From contig JAOAPB010000064.1 of NCBI GenBank assembly GCA_025462645.1, positions 185,208 to 249,207 of the forward strand: a DNA stretch of 64,000 nucleotides. The letters run 5' to 3'. The stretch comes from Edaphobacter sp. GTDB taxonomy: Bacteria > Acidobacteriota > Terriglobia > Terriglobales > Acidobacteriaceae. The notes under the pieces are model-generated. The model saw only the letters and a program-made list of their open reading frames with translations, did no database searches and was not told where the DNA came from. This document shows, in pieces, positions 24,954-34,319 of the stretch; the stretch's first letter is position 1; every line of letters starts with the position of its first letter. The position numbers were made by a program, and so were the translations under genes.

Positions 24954-26681
24954 ATGAGGCTTCACGCAATCTCGATATTCTATTCACTATTATTGTTACC
25001 GCTCGTCTCAGGACAGGCGATTGCGATCGCACAAGTTCGTACAGTTGAGTCTTTGTACAGGCTCCCGCAACCGACCAGACCGGAAGATCTAGCTGAAGAG
25101 CCGCTACCCGCTGTTGCTCTGAGTGTGGCGTACACCTCTGTACCTTCACCTCTCTCTAGTGGGGTGGGACACGTCATTTCAGTAATGAAGCTCCCGATAG
25201 ACAGCAGTAACCTGGAGGCTGAAAGCCTGCATGTGATGCCAAGCAGTTTGGGAGACATCTCTCCTTTCGCCTCATACGCAGTAGCCGGGAATCAGGAAGG
25301 GACTCCCGCGCCTCGCGATGATGAACAACCCAGCTTCATGCGGATTGCAACTCGTAAAGGATGGGTCGATCCGAAGAATGAACGCTGGAATGCATTCGGT
25401 CAATTTACCTACATATCAGCTTGGAAGCCGTCCTTTTACGCACCCTATACGAACTTCAATGGAAGTACAAATTCATTACTTCCTATTGCAGAGCGCAGTT
25501 TTACCGGCACCGCAACTGCTTATCTCGGTCTGCGAACATGGCACGGGGGGGAGCTGTACTTCGTTCCAGAACTCATTTCGGAGAACCCGCTATCTCAACT
25601 CAAGGGCCTCGGCGGAGCAATCCAGGATTTTGAGCTGCAAAAGGGTGGAAATGTCACTCCAACACTCTATCGCTCTCGCCTTTTTCTAAAGCAATCTTTC
25701 GAGCTTGGCGGAGCAGAACTCGAGAAAAGCTCGAGTCCCATACAGCTTGGCACCACCTACAGGGCAAGGCGGTTGGTTCTTGCGGCTGGTAACTTCAGCA
25801 TCCTCGACTTTTTCGACAAGAATGCCTTCAATATCGATCCTCGGCAGGGACTCTTCAGTTTGGCCTTTCTGACCTACACCGCCTATGATTTCGCCTCGGA
25901 TGCTCGGGGATACTCATGGGGTTTGGTCGCGGAGTTGTATTGGGATGACTGGTCAGTGCGAATCGGCCGGATCACGCCCCCGCGTGATCCAAACCAACTT
26001 GCGATCGATTGGCGACTGTTGAAGTACTATGGCGATCAGATCGAGGTGGAGCACGACCATAAGCTTGTCGGCCAGGAAGGCAAAGTGCGGGTTCTCGCCT
26101 ATCGTAATCGCGAGAACATCGGCAACTTTAGTAAGGCTATCGCAGCTTTTGAAGCAGATCCGTCGAAGAATGCAACCACTTGCACAGGATTTAATTACGG
26201 ATCGGGCAACTCTGATGCGCCCGACCTGTGCTGGTCGCGAGCCTCGCATGTCAAGGAGGGAATTGGAGCGTACGCAGAACAATATCTGGCGAAGAATGTC
26301 GGCGTCTTCGCTCGTGGTATGGTGTCCGACGGGAAGAGTGAGGTCTACGCCTATACCTCCACTGACCGCTCCTTCGCATTAGGATCGCTTGCTAAAGGAT
26401 CGCTGTGGAGACGACCTCTGGATGTTACCGGCATCGCGTACAACATAGGTACGATCTCTCGTTCCCATCAGCAATATCTTGCGATGGGAGGAATCGATGG
26501 CTTTATCGGAGATGGAAGAATCAACCCAGGTGCCGAGCAGGCAATGGATGTTTTCTACAGTGCCAACTTACACAAGTTTTATTGGCTTGCGGGTGACTAT
26601 CAACGGATTATCAATCCGGCGTTTAATACTGATCGAGGACCCGTAAACGTTTGGAGCTTTAAAGTTCATGGAGAGTTCTAG
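24954..26681 (+). CDS. Carbohydrate-selective porin (OprB family)
   Basis: A 575-residue outer-membrane protein with signal peptide (FYSLLLLPLVSGQAIAIAQ). Residues ~30-120 are a low-complexity, proline-containing linker. The barrel begins near WNAFGQFTYISAWKPSF and shows alternating amphipathic strands (TGTATAYLGLRTW, GELYFVPELISE, WGLVAELYWDDWSVRIGRI). The end, INPAFNTDRGPVNVWSFKVHGEF, is the diagnostic OprB C-terminus and finishes in Phe. OprB porins let sugars pass the outer membrane. It may have been recruited next to the czc operon by chance; the palindrome upstream leaves open joint metal control. Start ATG 24954 is the only one giving a complete signal peptide. Confidence 0.85.
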   Translation: MRLHAISIFYSLLLLPLVSGQAIAIAQVRTVESLYRLPQPTRPEDLAEEPLPAVALSVAYTSVPSPLSSGVGHVISVMKLPIDSSNLEAESLHVMPSSLGDISPFASYAVAGNQEGTPAPRDDEQPSFMRIATRKGWVDPKNERWNAFGQFTYISAWKPSFYAPYTNFNGSTNSLLPIAERSFTGTATAYLGLRTWHGGELYFVPELISENPLSQLKGLGGAIQDFELQKGGNVTPTLYRSRLFLKQSFELGGAELEKSSSPIQLGTTYRARRLVLAAGNFSILDFFDKNAFNIDPRQGLFSLAFLTYTAYDFASDARGYSWGLVAELYWDDWSVRIGRITPPRDPNQLAIDWRLLKYYGDQIEVEHDHKLVGQEGKVRVLAYRNRENIGNFSKAIAAFEADPSKNATTCTGFNYGSGNSDAPDLCWSRASHVKEGIGAYAEQYLAKNVGVFARGMVSDGKSEVYAYTSTDRSFALGSLAKGSLWRRPLDVTGIAYNIGTISRSHQQYLAMGGIDGFIGDGRINPGAEQAMDVFYSANLHKFYWLAGDYQRIINPAFNTDRGPVNVWSFKVHGEF

Positions 26682-27732
26682 AGACTCGGAGGCGACCCGC
26701 AACAAAGTAGCCTATCTCTTCCGAACTGCAACCGCTGGATAGGCAATCTCGCCCGAAATCCTTCATCCTCCGCTGTCAAAGAGGGGCCAGACGACCCTCC
26801 AGCCGCTGAGATTCACTGCACCCATCTTTGGGCGCGATTGCGGAGCCCACAGTCACACTCGATACCGAGCACGTTTCTGTTTTCGTTCGGGCTTTTGGCA
26901 GCCATCTTTCATGGAAAGCGATCTATTGGTACGCGGCTGCGCACGAAAAGACAGTATGCGACGTAAGCCACTCGAAGTGACGATCCCCTCCCGGAAAATC
27001 TCCTGCCGAGTGTCTCGAAAACCGTGTTGTATTCCGCGTTCGGAGTAGTCGGTACGGCATGCCGTGGTTTCGCAAATTCAAAGACGGTTCGTTCGAACGT
27101 GGCGACTCTGGAAGTATCGGTGTTCAATGACTTTAACGATGGCGCCTGCTTCAAAGCTGTTGTGGTGTGGGTCGCGATAGATCAAACGAACCCTGAATCA
27201 GTTCGATTCGGCTGTTAGAAACCGCTCGTAATGCGCTGTCGATGCGGTCCGCAGGAACTGATAACACTGGAAGGACCAGACATGTCAGACCACGTTACCG
27301 GGTTCAAGGCTGGAGGAGCGGACGAAGGGAACGACGACGAAGTCTGCGACGTCACATCGTGGTAGGGCGAACGCTCAAGAGTAACTCCCAATAAGTTACG
27401 AAAGAGTCTCGAAGTTACAGGGGAACCTAAGCGTAATTCGGCATCGTAGTACAAATCATGGTGCAATGGATCAAAGCACGTTTCTCTACCCGTTGGCTTC
27501 TCTGCAAAGCACCTATTCGTGTTTGGAACGTCAATTCTCCACCCGCAGCATGCAAGTGGATGAGTCGAGAGCGTTCTTCCTTGAATCGACGCATTTCACG
27601 GGTGACGGAGTGGTGTTAAGTGGAGCTTAACATTTCCCAAATTAGCGTCTTCATAGGAGCCGATACTTTCGTTCGATTGCAGTCCTTAATTTCGACACTC
27701 ATGATTCGCTGTTTGGTTCGCGTTCACACAAG
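26682..27732. other. 1.05-kb stretch without a recognisable gene
   Basis: Only short frames (up to 83 codons) occur on either strand; none has a ribosome-binding site, signal or motif I recognise. Base composition is mixed, and it may be an eroded gene region. The last 150 bp must contain the promoter of the glycosyltransferase gene, but no convincing -35/-10 pair was seen. Confidence 0.5.
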
Positions 27733-28965
27733 ATGAAGGGGATAAGTTTGCGAATTTTGCACATTATTTCTACGCTGAATCCGGAAGCAGGAGGTCCCGC
27801 TGAATCTATGCGGCTGCTTTTGAACCATAACTCGAGCGACGACATCGGCGAGGCTTTGACGCTTGATGATCCTGCCGCTCCGTTCTTACAACACGCGACT
27901 TTCCAGATCCACGCGCTTGGTCCGGTCAGCACCACGTACGGCTATACACCCAAGCTCGTGCCTTGGCTGCGGTCCAATCTGGATCGCTTCGATGCTGTCG
28001 TGGTCAACGGACTTTGGCAGTACTGCGGCCTAGCAGTCCTTAGAGCTGTCGCAGGCGTCAAGCCTTACCTCGTTTTCACGCATGGCATGCTGGATCCGTA
28101 CTTCAAGCGTCGTTTTCCTCTGAAACATCTAAAAAAATGGCCGTATTGGGCATTTGTAGAGTACTGGGTGCTGCGCAAAGCTTTCCGTGTCCTGTTTACG
28201 ACTCAAGCGGAACAGAAGCTTGCGGAGCAGAGCTTCTGGCTGCACTCTTGGACGCCCTTCATAATGCCCTTCGGCGCGAGTACACCACCTTCAGACTCTT
28301 CCGCTATGCGAGAGAGCTTTCACTTCGTTTGCGAAGAGGCGCGTGGTCGACGGTTTCTCCTCTTTCTCGGCCGCATTCACCGAAAAAAGGGATGCGATCT
28401 GCTCGTCCGGGCATTCGTCAAAGTTGCTGCATCGGACCCAGATCTGCACCTGGTGATGGCTGGTCCTGATCAGGAGAAGTGGTCCCCTACTTTGCAGCAA
28501 ATCGCAAGAGACGCCGAGATCGCAGAGCGGGTGCACTGGCCCGGCATGCTCAGTGGTGATGCTAAATGGGGAGCCTTCTACGCCGCCGAAGCTTTTGTAC
28601 TGCCATCGCACCAGGAAAATTTCGGCATTGCAGTCGCAGAAGCACTCGGCTGCGGAAAACCGGTTCTGCTTTCCGACAAGATCAACATCGCCTCCGAGAT
28701 ATCTGAGGCTGGTTGTGGTCTGGTCGAGACCGATACTCTTGCCGGCACAGAGCGGCTGTTGCAACGCTGGATCGATACACCTGCAGAGCTGCGCCATGTG
28801 ATGCACACCCGCGCACTTGAGATTTTCCAACAACGCTACAATATGACCGGGAACGCTGAGACCATCATCCAACTTGTCGAGGAGGCGAAAGATCGTGCAA
28901 CCTCGGTTCATCCCGTGAAAAGACGAGCCAAAGCTAGTGCGCGCGTGCAAAGATCTTGTGATTGA
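27733..28965 (+). CDS. Glycosyltransferase family 4 protein
   Basis: A 410-residue cytoplasmic GT-B enzyme. The N-terminal Rossmann domain starts RILHIISTLNPEAGGPAESM with the glycine loop of GT4 enzymes. The C-terminal donor domain shows FLLFLGRIHRKKGCDLLVRAF (first strand, usual Arg/Lys), VHWPGMLSGD, and SHQENFGIAVAEALGCGKPV. This last segment is the GT4 Ex7E motif that binds the nucleotide-sugar diphosphate. A member of this type usually builds exopolysaccharide or LPS side chains using a nucleotide sugar. It stands alone: no other polysaccharide genes occur in the window. The 465 bp after it (28966-29430) contain no recognisable gene. TTG 27748 is an alternative start. Confidence 0.9.
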   Translation: MKGISLRILHIISTLNPEAGGPAESMRLLLNHNSSDDIGEALTLDDPAAPFLQHATFQIHALGPVSTTYGYTPKLVPWLRSNLDRFDAVVVNGLWQYCGLAVLRAVAGVKPYLVFTHGMLDPYFKRRFPLKHLKKWPYWAFVEYWVLRKAFRVLFTTQAEQKLAEQSFWLHSWTPFIMPFGASTPPSDSSAMRESFHFVCEEARGRRFLLFLGRIHRKKGCDLLVRAFVKVAASDPDLHLVMAGPDQEKWSPTLQQIARDAEIAERVHWPGMLSGDAKWGAFYAAEAFVLPSHQENFGIAVAEALGCGKPVLLSDKINIASEISEAGCGLVETDTLAGTERLLQRWIDTPAELRHVMHTRALEIFQQRYNMTGNAETIIQLVEEAKDRATSVHPVKRRAKASARVQRSCD

Positions 28966-29430
28966 CATCGATCCCTCATGTCGCTCTTTCGCTGTGAGCT
29001 GTATCGCGGCATTGATGCCCACGCGCCGTCGTTTGACTGATCGTAACCGCCGATGAAATCTCTTACCTCCACCTCTGTGCAGACGATAGTCATTCAAACG
29101 CCTGGATTCACCAGGGGTTCAAAGAACTCGTTCGTCGCGTTCTAATTGCCCTACGACACTCTCCCTTGACATTTTTCCCCCGATAGGGGCATCCTACTTC
29201 GGAACGATTGATACCGATTTTTTCTTGGTGCTTTTTCGAAGTGTCCGATTTTCCCCAGTGTTCTGAATCGACTCCTTCGATCCCCGTATTCAGGAGATGA
29301 CGGCATGATCCGCAGCGTTCCACTCCTATTTGCATAAATACCACGAAGCGCCATCCGAGTGCTCATGTGCTGCTGTCTCCTGATCGAGTGATCCGATCCA
29401 CCCGTACCACGCAGCTCAGGGAGGTTACTC

Positions 29431-29838
29431 ATGAGACAAACAAGATTGATAGCACTCGCCGCGGGCTGTGGAACTTCTTCCTCCTGCTCAGACAGCCGCG
29501 CGGGTCCGGATCACGCAGGGGCCAGAGCTCTAACGCTAACGACAAGTCGGCGATCATCAGGTGGACAAGCAACAACCCTGGGGGCTCGGACGAGCATTTC
29601 GGGGTCGTGCATTGCGGTACGAATTCCCAAGGAACTTATCCAGACTGCGAAATCTCACATCAGGGCAAACCGGAACTATCCATATACGATTTTCGCGTCC
29701 GCGTGGAAGGTCTTACAGGGCAACGGCAGGAGCGCTGAAGTAAAGAGCATTGTCAATCATTTCACCATCCTAGACAAACCTCGGCATTTGCAGATATCGA
29801 ACAGGAACTCTAGGAGAGCGGTCGAAGGTGTGGACTGA
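29431..29838 (+). pseudogene. Decayed fibronectin type III domain protein
   Basis: Pieces of one FN3 domain, of the kind found at the N-terminus of purple-acid-phosphatase-like proteins, occur in three frames in the right order. They are a signal-like start MRQTRLIALA, then ARVRITQGPEL, then KSAIIRWTSNNPGGSDEHFG, then KELIQTAKSHIRANRNYPYT, then FRVRVEGLTG, then EVKSIVNHFTIL. At least four shifts and a stop separate them. The intact form would be an exported ~140-residue single FN3 protein or the front of a larger one. Old decay is clear from the number of lesions. It lies 64 bp upstream of an intact RND operon. Confidence 0.65.
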
Positions 29839-29901
29839 GATCAGGAGATCACGGACGGTGAACTGAGTGCCGTCGTAATTGATAAACAGGAACGAAATTC
29901 T

Positions 29902-32900
29902 ATGTGGATCGTGCGACTCGCATTACGGCGGCCCTACACGTTTGTCGTTATGGCCATATTGATCCTAATCATGGGGATGGTCGCGATCGTTCGCACTCCA
30001 ACGGATATCTTTCCAAACATTAACATTCCCGTTGTCAGCATCATCTGGAACTATAACGGTCTCGTCCCCGAGGACATGAGCGACCGCATCGTTAGCGTCA
30101 CAGAGCGAAACCTTACTACCACCGTTGATAACATCGAGCACATCGAGTCGCAGTCGCTGAATGGAATTGCTGTGGTTAAAGTGTTCCTGCAGCCGACCGC
30201 GAACCTTCAACAGGGAATCGCACAGATTACATCAAACTCTCAGACCCAACTCAAGCAGCTGCCTGCAGGATCTACACCACCGCTGATTATTGCCTATAGC
30301 GCATCGAGTGTCCCCGTTCTCCAGTTAGCTCTCTCGGGGCAAAATCTGTCAGAGCAAGAGCTAAACGACTATGGCCTGAATTTCATCCGGACACAGATCA
30401 TCACTGTACCTGGGGCAGCGGTGCCATATCCCTATGGCGGGAAACAACGGCAGGTGCAGGTGGATCTGAATACCACAGCGTTGCAGTCGAAGGGCTTGTC
30501 CGCGCTGGACGTAGTCAATGCGATCAGCGTGCAAAACCTGATCCTGCCGACAGGAACGTCCAAGATCGGTTCCAGAGAATACGATGTTTCGATTCCCAAC
30601 GCAGCACCGCAGACGATAGCGGACCTAAACCGAATCCCCATCAAGACGATCGGCGGCACTACGATCTACATCAAAGATGTTGCCTGGGTACGCGATGGCT
30701 TTCCCCCCCAGACCAATATCGTGCGCGTCAATGGGCAGCGCTCAGTATTGCTAACGATCCAAAAGGCGGGGAACGCGTCAACGCTGAACGTGATCGCGGG
30801 CATCAAGGCCCTTCTGCCTCAAATTAAGACGACGGTTCCACCCCAGCTACAGATAGAACCTCTGGCTGATCAATCGATTTTTGTTCGTGGTGCGATCAGC
30901 GGAGTGGTCAGGGAGACGTTGATTGCCGCGTGCCTCACTGCTTTCATGATTCTCACGTTCCTGGGCAGCTGGCGCAGCACCTTGATCATCGCGACCTCGA
31001 TCCCCTTGGCTATTCTGACCTCCATCATTGTGTTCAGTGCGATCGGAGAGACGATCAATATCATGACGCTGGGTGGACTCGCTCTGGCGGTCGGCATCCT
31101 GGTGGACGACGCCACAGTCGAGGTCGAGAACATCAATCGCAACCGGGAGGCAGAGCCAGAGAAGGACATGGACGAAGTTGTCCTTGAGAGCGCATCGCAA
31201 ATCGCGACCCCGGCGTTTGTGGCTACGCTTTCGATCTGCATTGTATTTGCTCCGATGTTCCTACTGTCCGGCGTAGCGCGGTACCTTTTCGTGCCGCTAG
31301 CCGAATCCGTGGTTTTCGCCATGTTGGCCTCGTATTTCCTTTCGCGAACCATCGTTCCGACGATGGCCAAATACTTATTGCGCGGAGAAAAAATGGAGGC
31401 GGATACCGCCGTCCGCAATCCACTGGTGCGGCTTCAGAAGCGCTTTGAAGAGGTCTTTGAGAGATTTCATGGCGGCTATCGCAGACTACTGGAGACATGT
31501 CTCCATCACCGGCGCGTCTTCCTGATTGCGTTCTTCGCGACTTGTCTGGGCTCTCTGGTAATTCTGATTCCATGGTTGGGCCGGGACTTCTTCCCCAGCG
31601 TTGACAGTGGCAGTTTCAAGCTTCATCTGCGTGCTCCCACTGGAATGCGCATTGAAGAAACGGCCAACCTTTGCGACCAGGTCGAACAGTCGATTCGAAG
31701 GCAGATACCGGCAAGCGAAGTCCAGAATGTCATTGACAACATAGGTCTGCCCTACAGCGGCATCAATCTCTCCTACAGTAATTCGGCGCCAGTTGGAACA
31801 TCGGATGCCGACATTTTGGTGACCCTGTCCGCCAACCACCATCCCACAGACAACTACATTCACCAACTTCGTCTGACACTCCCGAAGCAGTTTCCGGGCG
31901 TCTTGTTCGCTTTCCTGCCCGCCGACATGGTCGGCCAGATTCTCAATTTTGGATTGCCAGCCCCAATTGATGTTCAGGTCGTAGGAAACGACCTGGAAGG
32001 GAACAGGCGCTACGCGAATGCGGTGCTTGCGAAGATGAGAGATGTGACAGGAACGGCAGATCTGCGGATCCAGCAACCCTTCGATGAGCCCTATCTGCGC
32101 CTGAGGGTCGAACGTACGAAAGCTGAACAACTTGGTTTCACTGCCCACGACATTGCGCAGAATCTCCTGGTGTCCTTGAGTGGCAGCTTCCAGACTTCAC
32201 CCACGTTCTGGGTTGACCCAACAAACCGAGTCAGTTACCAGATCGCCACCCAGACGCCGCAGTATCGCACAGACACGTTGCAGCAGTTAGAGAACATTCC
32301 GATCACAGGTACCGACCCGACCGCTCCTCCATCGATCATGGCCAGTCTGGTATCTGTGCAACGGGGATCGGGAATGGCGGTGGTCTCTCATTACAACGTT
32401 GCGCCGGTGATTGACATCTATGGCTCTGTCGCGGGGCGCGACCTGGGTGGTGTGGCCACCGACATCAACAAAATCATTGACGCCACACGCCAGCAATTAC
32501 CCCGCGGTTCTCGAGTCGTTGTCCGTGGGCAGGTTCAGACGATGCGAGACTCTTACATTGGTCTGCTGAGCGGGCTGGCGTTCTCGATCGTACTGGTGTA
32601 CCTGCTGATCGTAGTCAACTTCCAGTCCTGGCTGGATCCACTCATCATGGTTTCCGCGTTGCCCGCAGCGCTTGCCGGGATTGCCTGGTTCTTGTTTGTA
32701 ACGCACACGACTCTGAGCGTGCCCGCGCTCATGGGAACCATTATGTGTATGGGCGTCGCAACCTCAAACAGCATCCTGGTAGTGAGCTTTGCCAAGGAGA
32801 AGATGATGGAGGGGAGTGATTCCGTCAGCGCTGCACTGGAGGCAGGCTTCACGCGTTTTCGCCCCGTCCTGATGACGGCTCTGGCCATGATCATCGGCAT

Positions 32901-33075
32901 GGTGCCAATGGCTCTCGGCCTAGGGGACGGCGGTGAACAGAATGCTCCCCTCGGACGGGCAGTCATTGGTGGACTGCTTTTCGCGACGGTTTCGACTTTG
33001 TTGTTTGTCCCCGCATTTTTCAGCGTACTTCAGGGTTCACGCAGGCATCCCGCCCAAACGGGAGACGAACTGTAG
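29902..33075 (+). CDS. RND multidrug efflux permease (HAE1 type)
   Basis: A 1,057-residue inner-membrane pump. The N-terminus WIVRLALRRPYTFVVMAILI is TM1, followed by PTDIFPNINIPVVSIIWNY. TM4 has LALAVGILVDDATVEVENINRN: the adjacent Asp-Asp pair and VEVENI define the hydrophobe/amphiphile (HAE1) class rather than the metal class. Two porter-domain loops and the second TM bundle (GLAFSIVLVYLLIVVNFQSW, GTIMCMGVATSNSILVVSFA) are complete. It probably exports organic compounds with proton antiport. It heads an operon: adaptor 23 bp downstream, then a NodT-type duct. The permease-first order is less usual than adaptor-first. GGAAC (29890-29894) precedes the ATG. Confidence 0.93.
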   Translation: MWIVRLALRRPYTFVVMAILILIMGMVAIVRTPTDIFPNINIPVVSIIWNYNGLVPEDMSDRIVSVTERNLTTTVDNIEHIESQSLNGIAVVKVFLQPTANLQQGIAQITSNSQTQLKQLPAGSTPPLIIAYSASSVPVLQLALSGQNLSEQELNDYGLNFIRTQIITVPGAAVPYPYGGKQRQVQVDLNTTALQSKGLSALDVVNAISVQNLILPTGTSKIGSREYDVSIPNAAPQTIADLNRIPIKTIGGTTIYIKDVAWVRDGFPPQTNIVRVNGQRSVLLTIQKAGNASTLNVIAGIKALLPQIKTTVPPQLQIEPLADQSIFVRGAISGVVRETLIAACLTAFMILTFLGSWRSTLIIATSIPLAILTSIIVFSAIGETINIMTLGGLALAVGILVDDATVEVENINRNREAEPEKDMDEVVLESASQIATPAFVATLSICIVFAPMFLLSGVARYLFVPLAESVVFAMLASYFLSRTIVPTMAKYLLRGEKMEADTAVRNPLVRLQKRFEEVFERFHGGYRRLLETCLHHRRVFLIAFFATCLGSLVILIPWLGRDFFPSVDSGSFKLHLRAPTGMRIEETANLCDQVEQSIRRQIPASEVQNVIDNIGLPYSGINLSYSNSAPVGTSDADILVTLSANHHPTDNYIHQLRLTLPKQFPGVLFAFLPADMVGQILNFGLPAPIDVQVVGNDLEGNRRYANAVLAKMRDVTGTADLRIQQPFDEPYLRLRVERTKAEQLGFTAHDIAQNLLVSLSGSFQTSPTFWVDPTNRVSYQIATQTPQYRTDTLQQLENIPITGTDPTAPPSIMASLVSVQRGSGMAVVSHYNVAPVIDIYGSVAGRDLGGVATDINKIIDATRQQLPRGSRVVVRGQVQTMRDSYIGLLSGLAFSIVLVYLLIVVNFQSWLDPLIMVSALPAALAGIAWFLFVTHTTLSVPALMGTIMCMGVATSNSILVVSFAKEKMMEGSDSVSAALEAGFTRFRPVLMTALAMIIGMVPMALGLGDGGEQNAPLGRAVIGGLLFATVSTLLFVPAFFSVLQGSRRHPAQTGDEL

Positions 33076-33098
33076 ACACCAAGTTTTGTGGAGTCATT

Positions 33099-34319
33099 AT
33101 GTTGCCTCAAAGTGAAGATACAAGACGGATCAGCAGGCAAACGCTCCCAGCGAACGATGTGGAAGTAGGGAAACGTCCCCGCAAACCATGGCTTGTCCTG
33201 GGGATTACGTTGATCGCAGTTACGGCCGTCCTTGTCTGGGGCATATGGTCCCGTGTCAGGGCCCGCGCAGTTCTAAGTGGAGAGACGGCTCAAGTGGCTC
33301 GACCAGCGGTGTCGGTCGTATCGCCAAAACGAACCGCGCCCGCACAGGAGATCATTCTCCCTGGAAATGTACAGCCATTCATCTCCTCACCGATCTATGC
33401 ACGCACAAATGGGTATCTGAGGAAGTGGTACTTCGACATTGGAGCGCACGTCAAGCAAGGACAACTGCTTGCCGTGATTGAAACTCCTGAAGTCGACCAG
33501 CAACTGGAGCAATCATTTAGCAACCTCAATACCGCCAAGGCGAATCTGGCTCTTGCCGAGACCACAAAGAATCGTTACCAGGGACTACTGAAGGACAATG
33601 CCGTTTCGCAGCAAGACGTGGACAACGCCGTCGGCACCTACAATGCCAACAAAGCAATCGTTGAAGCTAATCAGGCAAACGTCAGGCAACTGCAGGCTCT
33701 GCAGTCTTTCGAGAAGATATACGCTCCGTACGATGGAGTTATCACGGCTCGAAATATCGATATTGGCGACCTCATCAATTCCGGTAGCAGCGGCGGTGTG
33801 AAAACCGATCTGTTTCACATCTCTCAACCTGGAACGTTGCGCGTCTACGTAAATGTCCCAGAGGAATACTCGCAGGGCATGAAAACTGGCACTACCGCAG
33901 ACCTCAGTCTGGCCGAGTTTCCCGGTCGGAAGTTTCAGGGAAGGCTGGTACGCACAGCGAATGCCATCAATGTGACCACCCGTACCTTGCTGATCGAGGT
34001 AGATGTGGACAATCCTGCGGGCACGCTGCTCACTGGCTCTTATGCAGAGGTCCACTTGGCGGTACCGGCGCAAGCCTCCACTTACCTGCTTCCAGTCAAT
34101 ACTCTGATATTCCGCTCGGAGGGTTTGCGGGTCGGCATTGTGAAAGATGGGAAAGTCACGCTTTCTGCCGTAACTCCCGGCCACGATTTCGGCAATGAGA
34201 TAGAAATTGTCGCCGGGCTCAAGGCAGACGACCAGGCCATTATCAACCCACCCGACTCCATCGTTTCGGGCCAGGATGTCCAAATCGTTCAGGCAGCATT
34301 GCCGGGGGATATCAAGTGA
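33099..34319 (+). CDS. RND efflux periplasmic adaptor (membrane-fusion protein)
   Basis: A 406-residue adaptor with an N-terminal inner-membrane anchor (WLVLGITLIAVTAVLVWGIW) and no lipobox. The lipoyl halves are YARTNGYLRKWYFDIGAHVKQGQLL and IYAPYDGVITARNIDIGDLI, separated by a short helical hairpin (SNLNTAKANLALAETTKNRY). The beta-barrel (LRVYVNVPEEYSQGMKTGTT) and membrane-proximal domains follow. It docks the permease 23 bp upstream onto the outer-membrane duct. The gene overlaps the duct gene by 4 bp (ATGA-type), so the three are one operon. Confidence 0.92.
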   Translation: MLPQSEDTRRISRQTLPANDVEVGKRPRKPWLVLGITLIAVTAVLVWGIWSRVRARAVLSGETAQVARPAVSVVSPKRTAPAQEIILPGNVQPFISSPIYARTNGYLRKWYFDIGAHVKQGQLLAVIETPEVDQQLEQSFSNLNTAKANLALAETTKNRYQGLLKDNAVSQQDVDNAVGTYNANKAIVEANQANVRQLQALQSFEKIYAPYDGVITARNIDIGDLINSGSSGGVKTDLFHISQPGTLRVYVNVPEEYSQGMKTGTTADLSLAEFPGRKFQGRLVRTANAINVTTRTLLIEVDVDNPAGTLLTGSYAEVHLAVPAQASTYLLPVNTLIFRSEGLRVGIVKDGKVTLSAVTPGHDFGNEIEIVAGLKADDQAIINPPDSIVSGQDVQIVQAALPGDIK

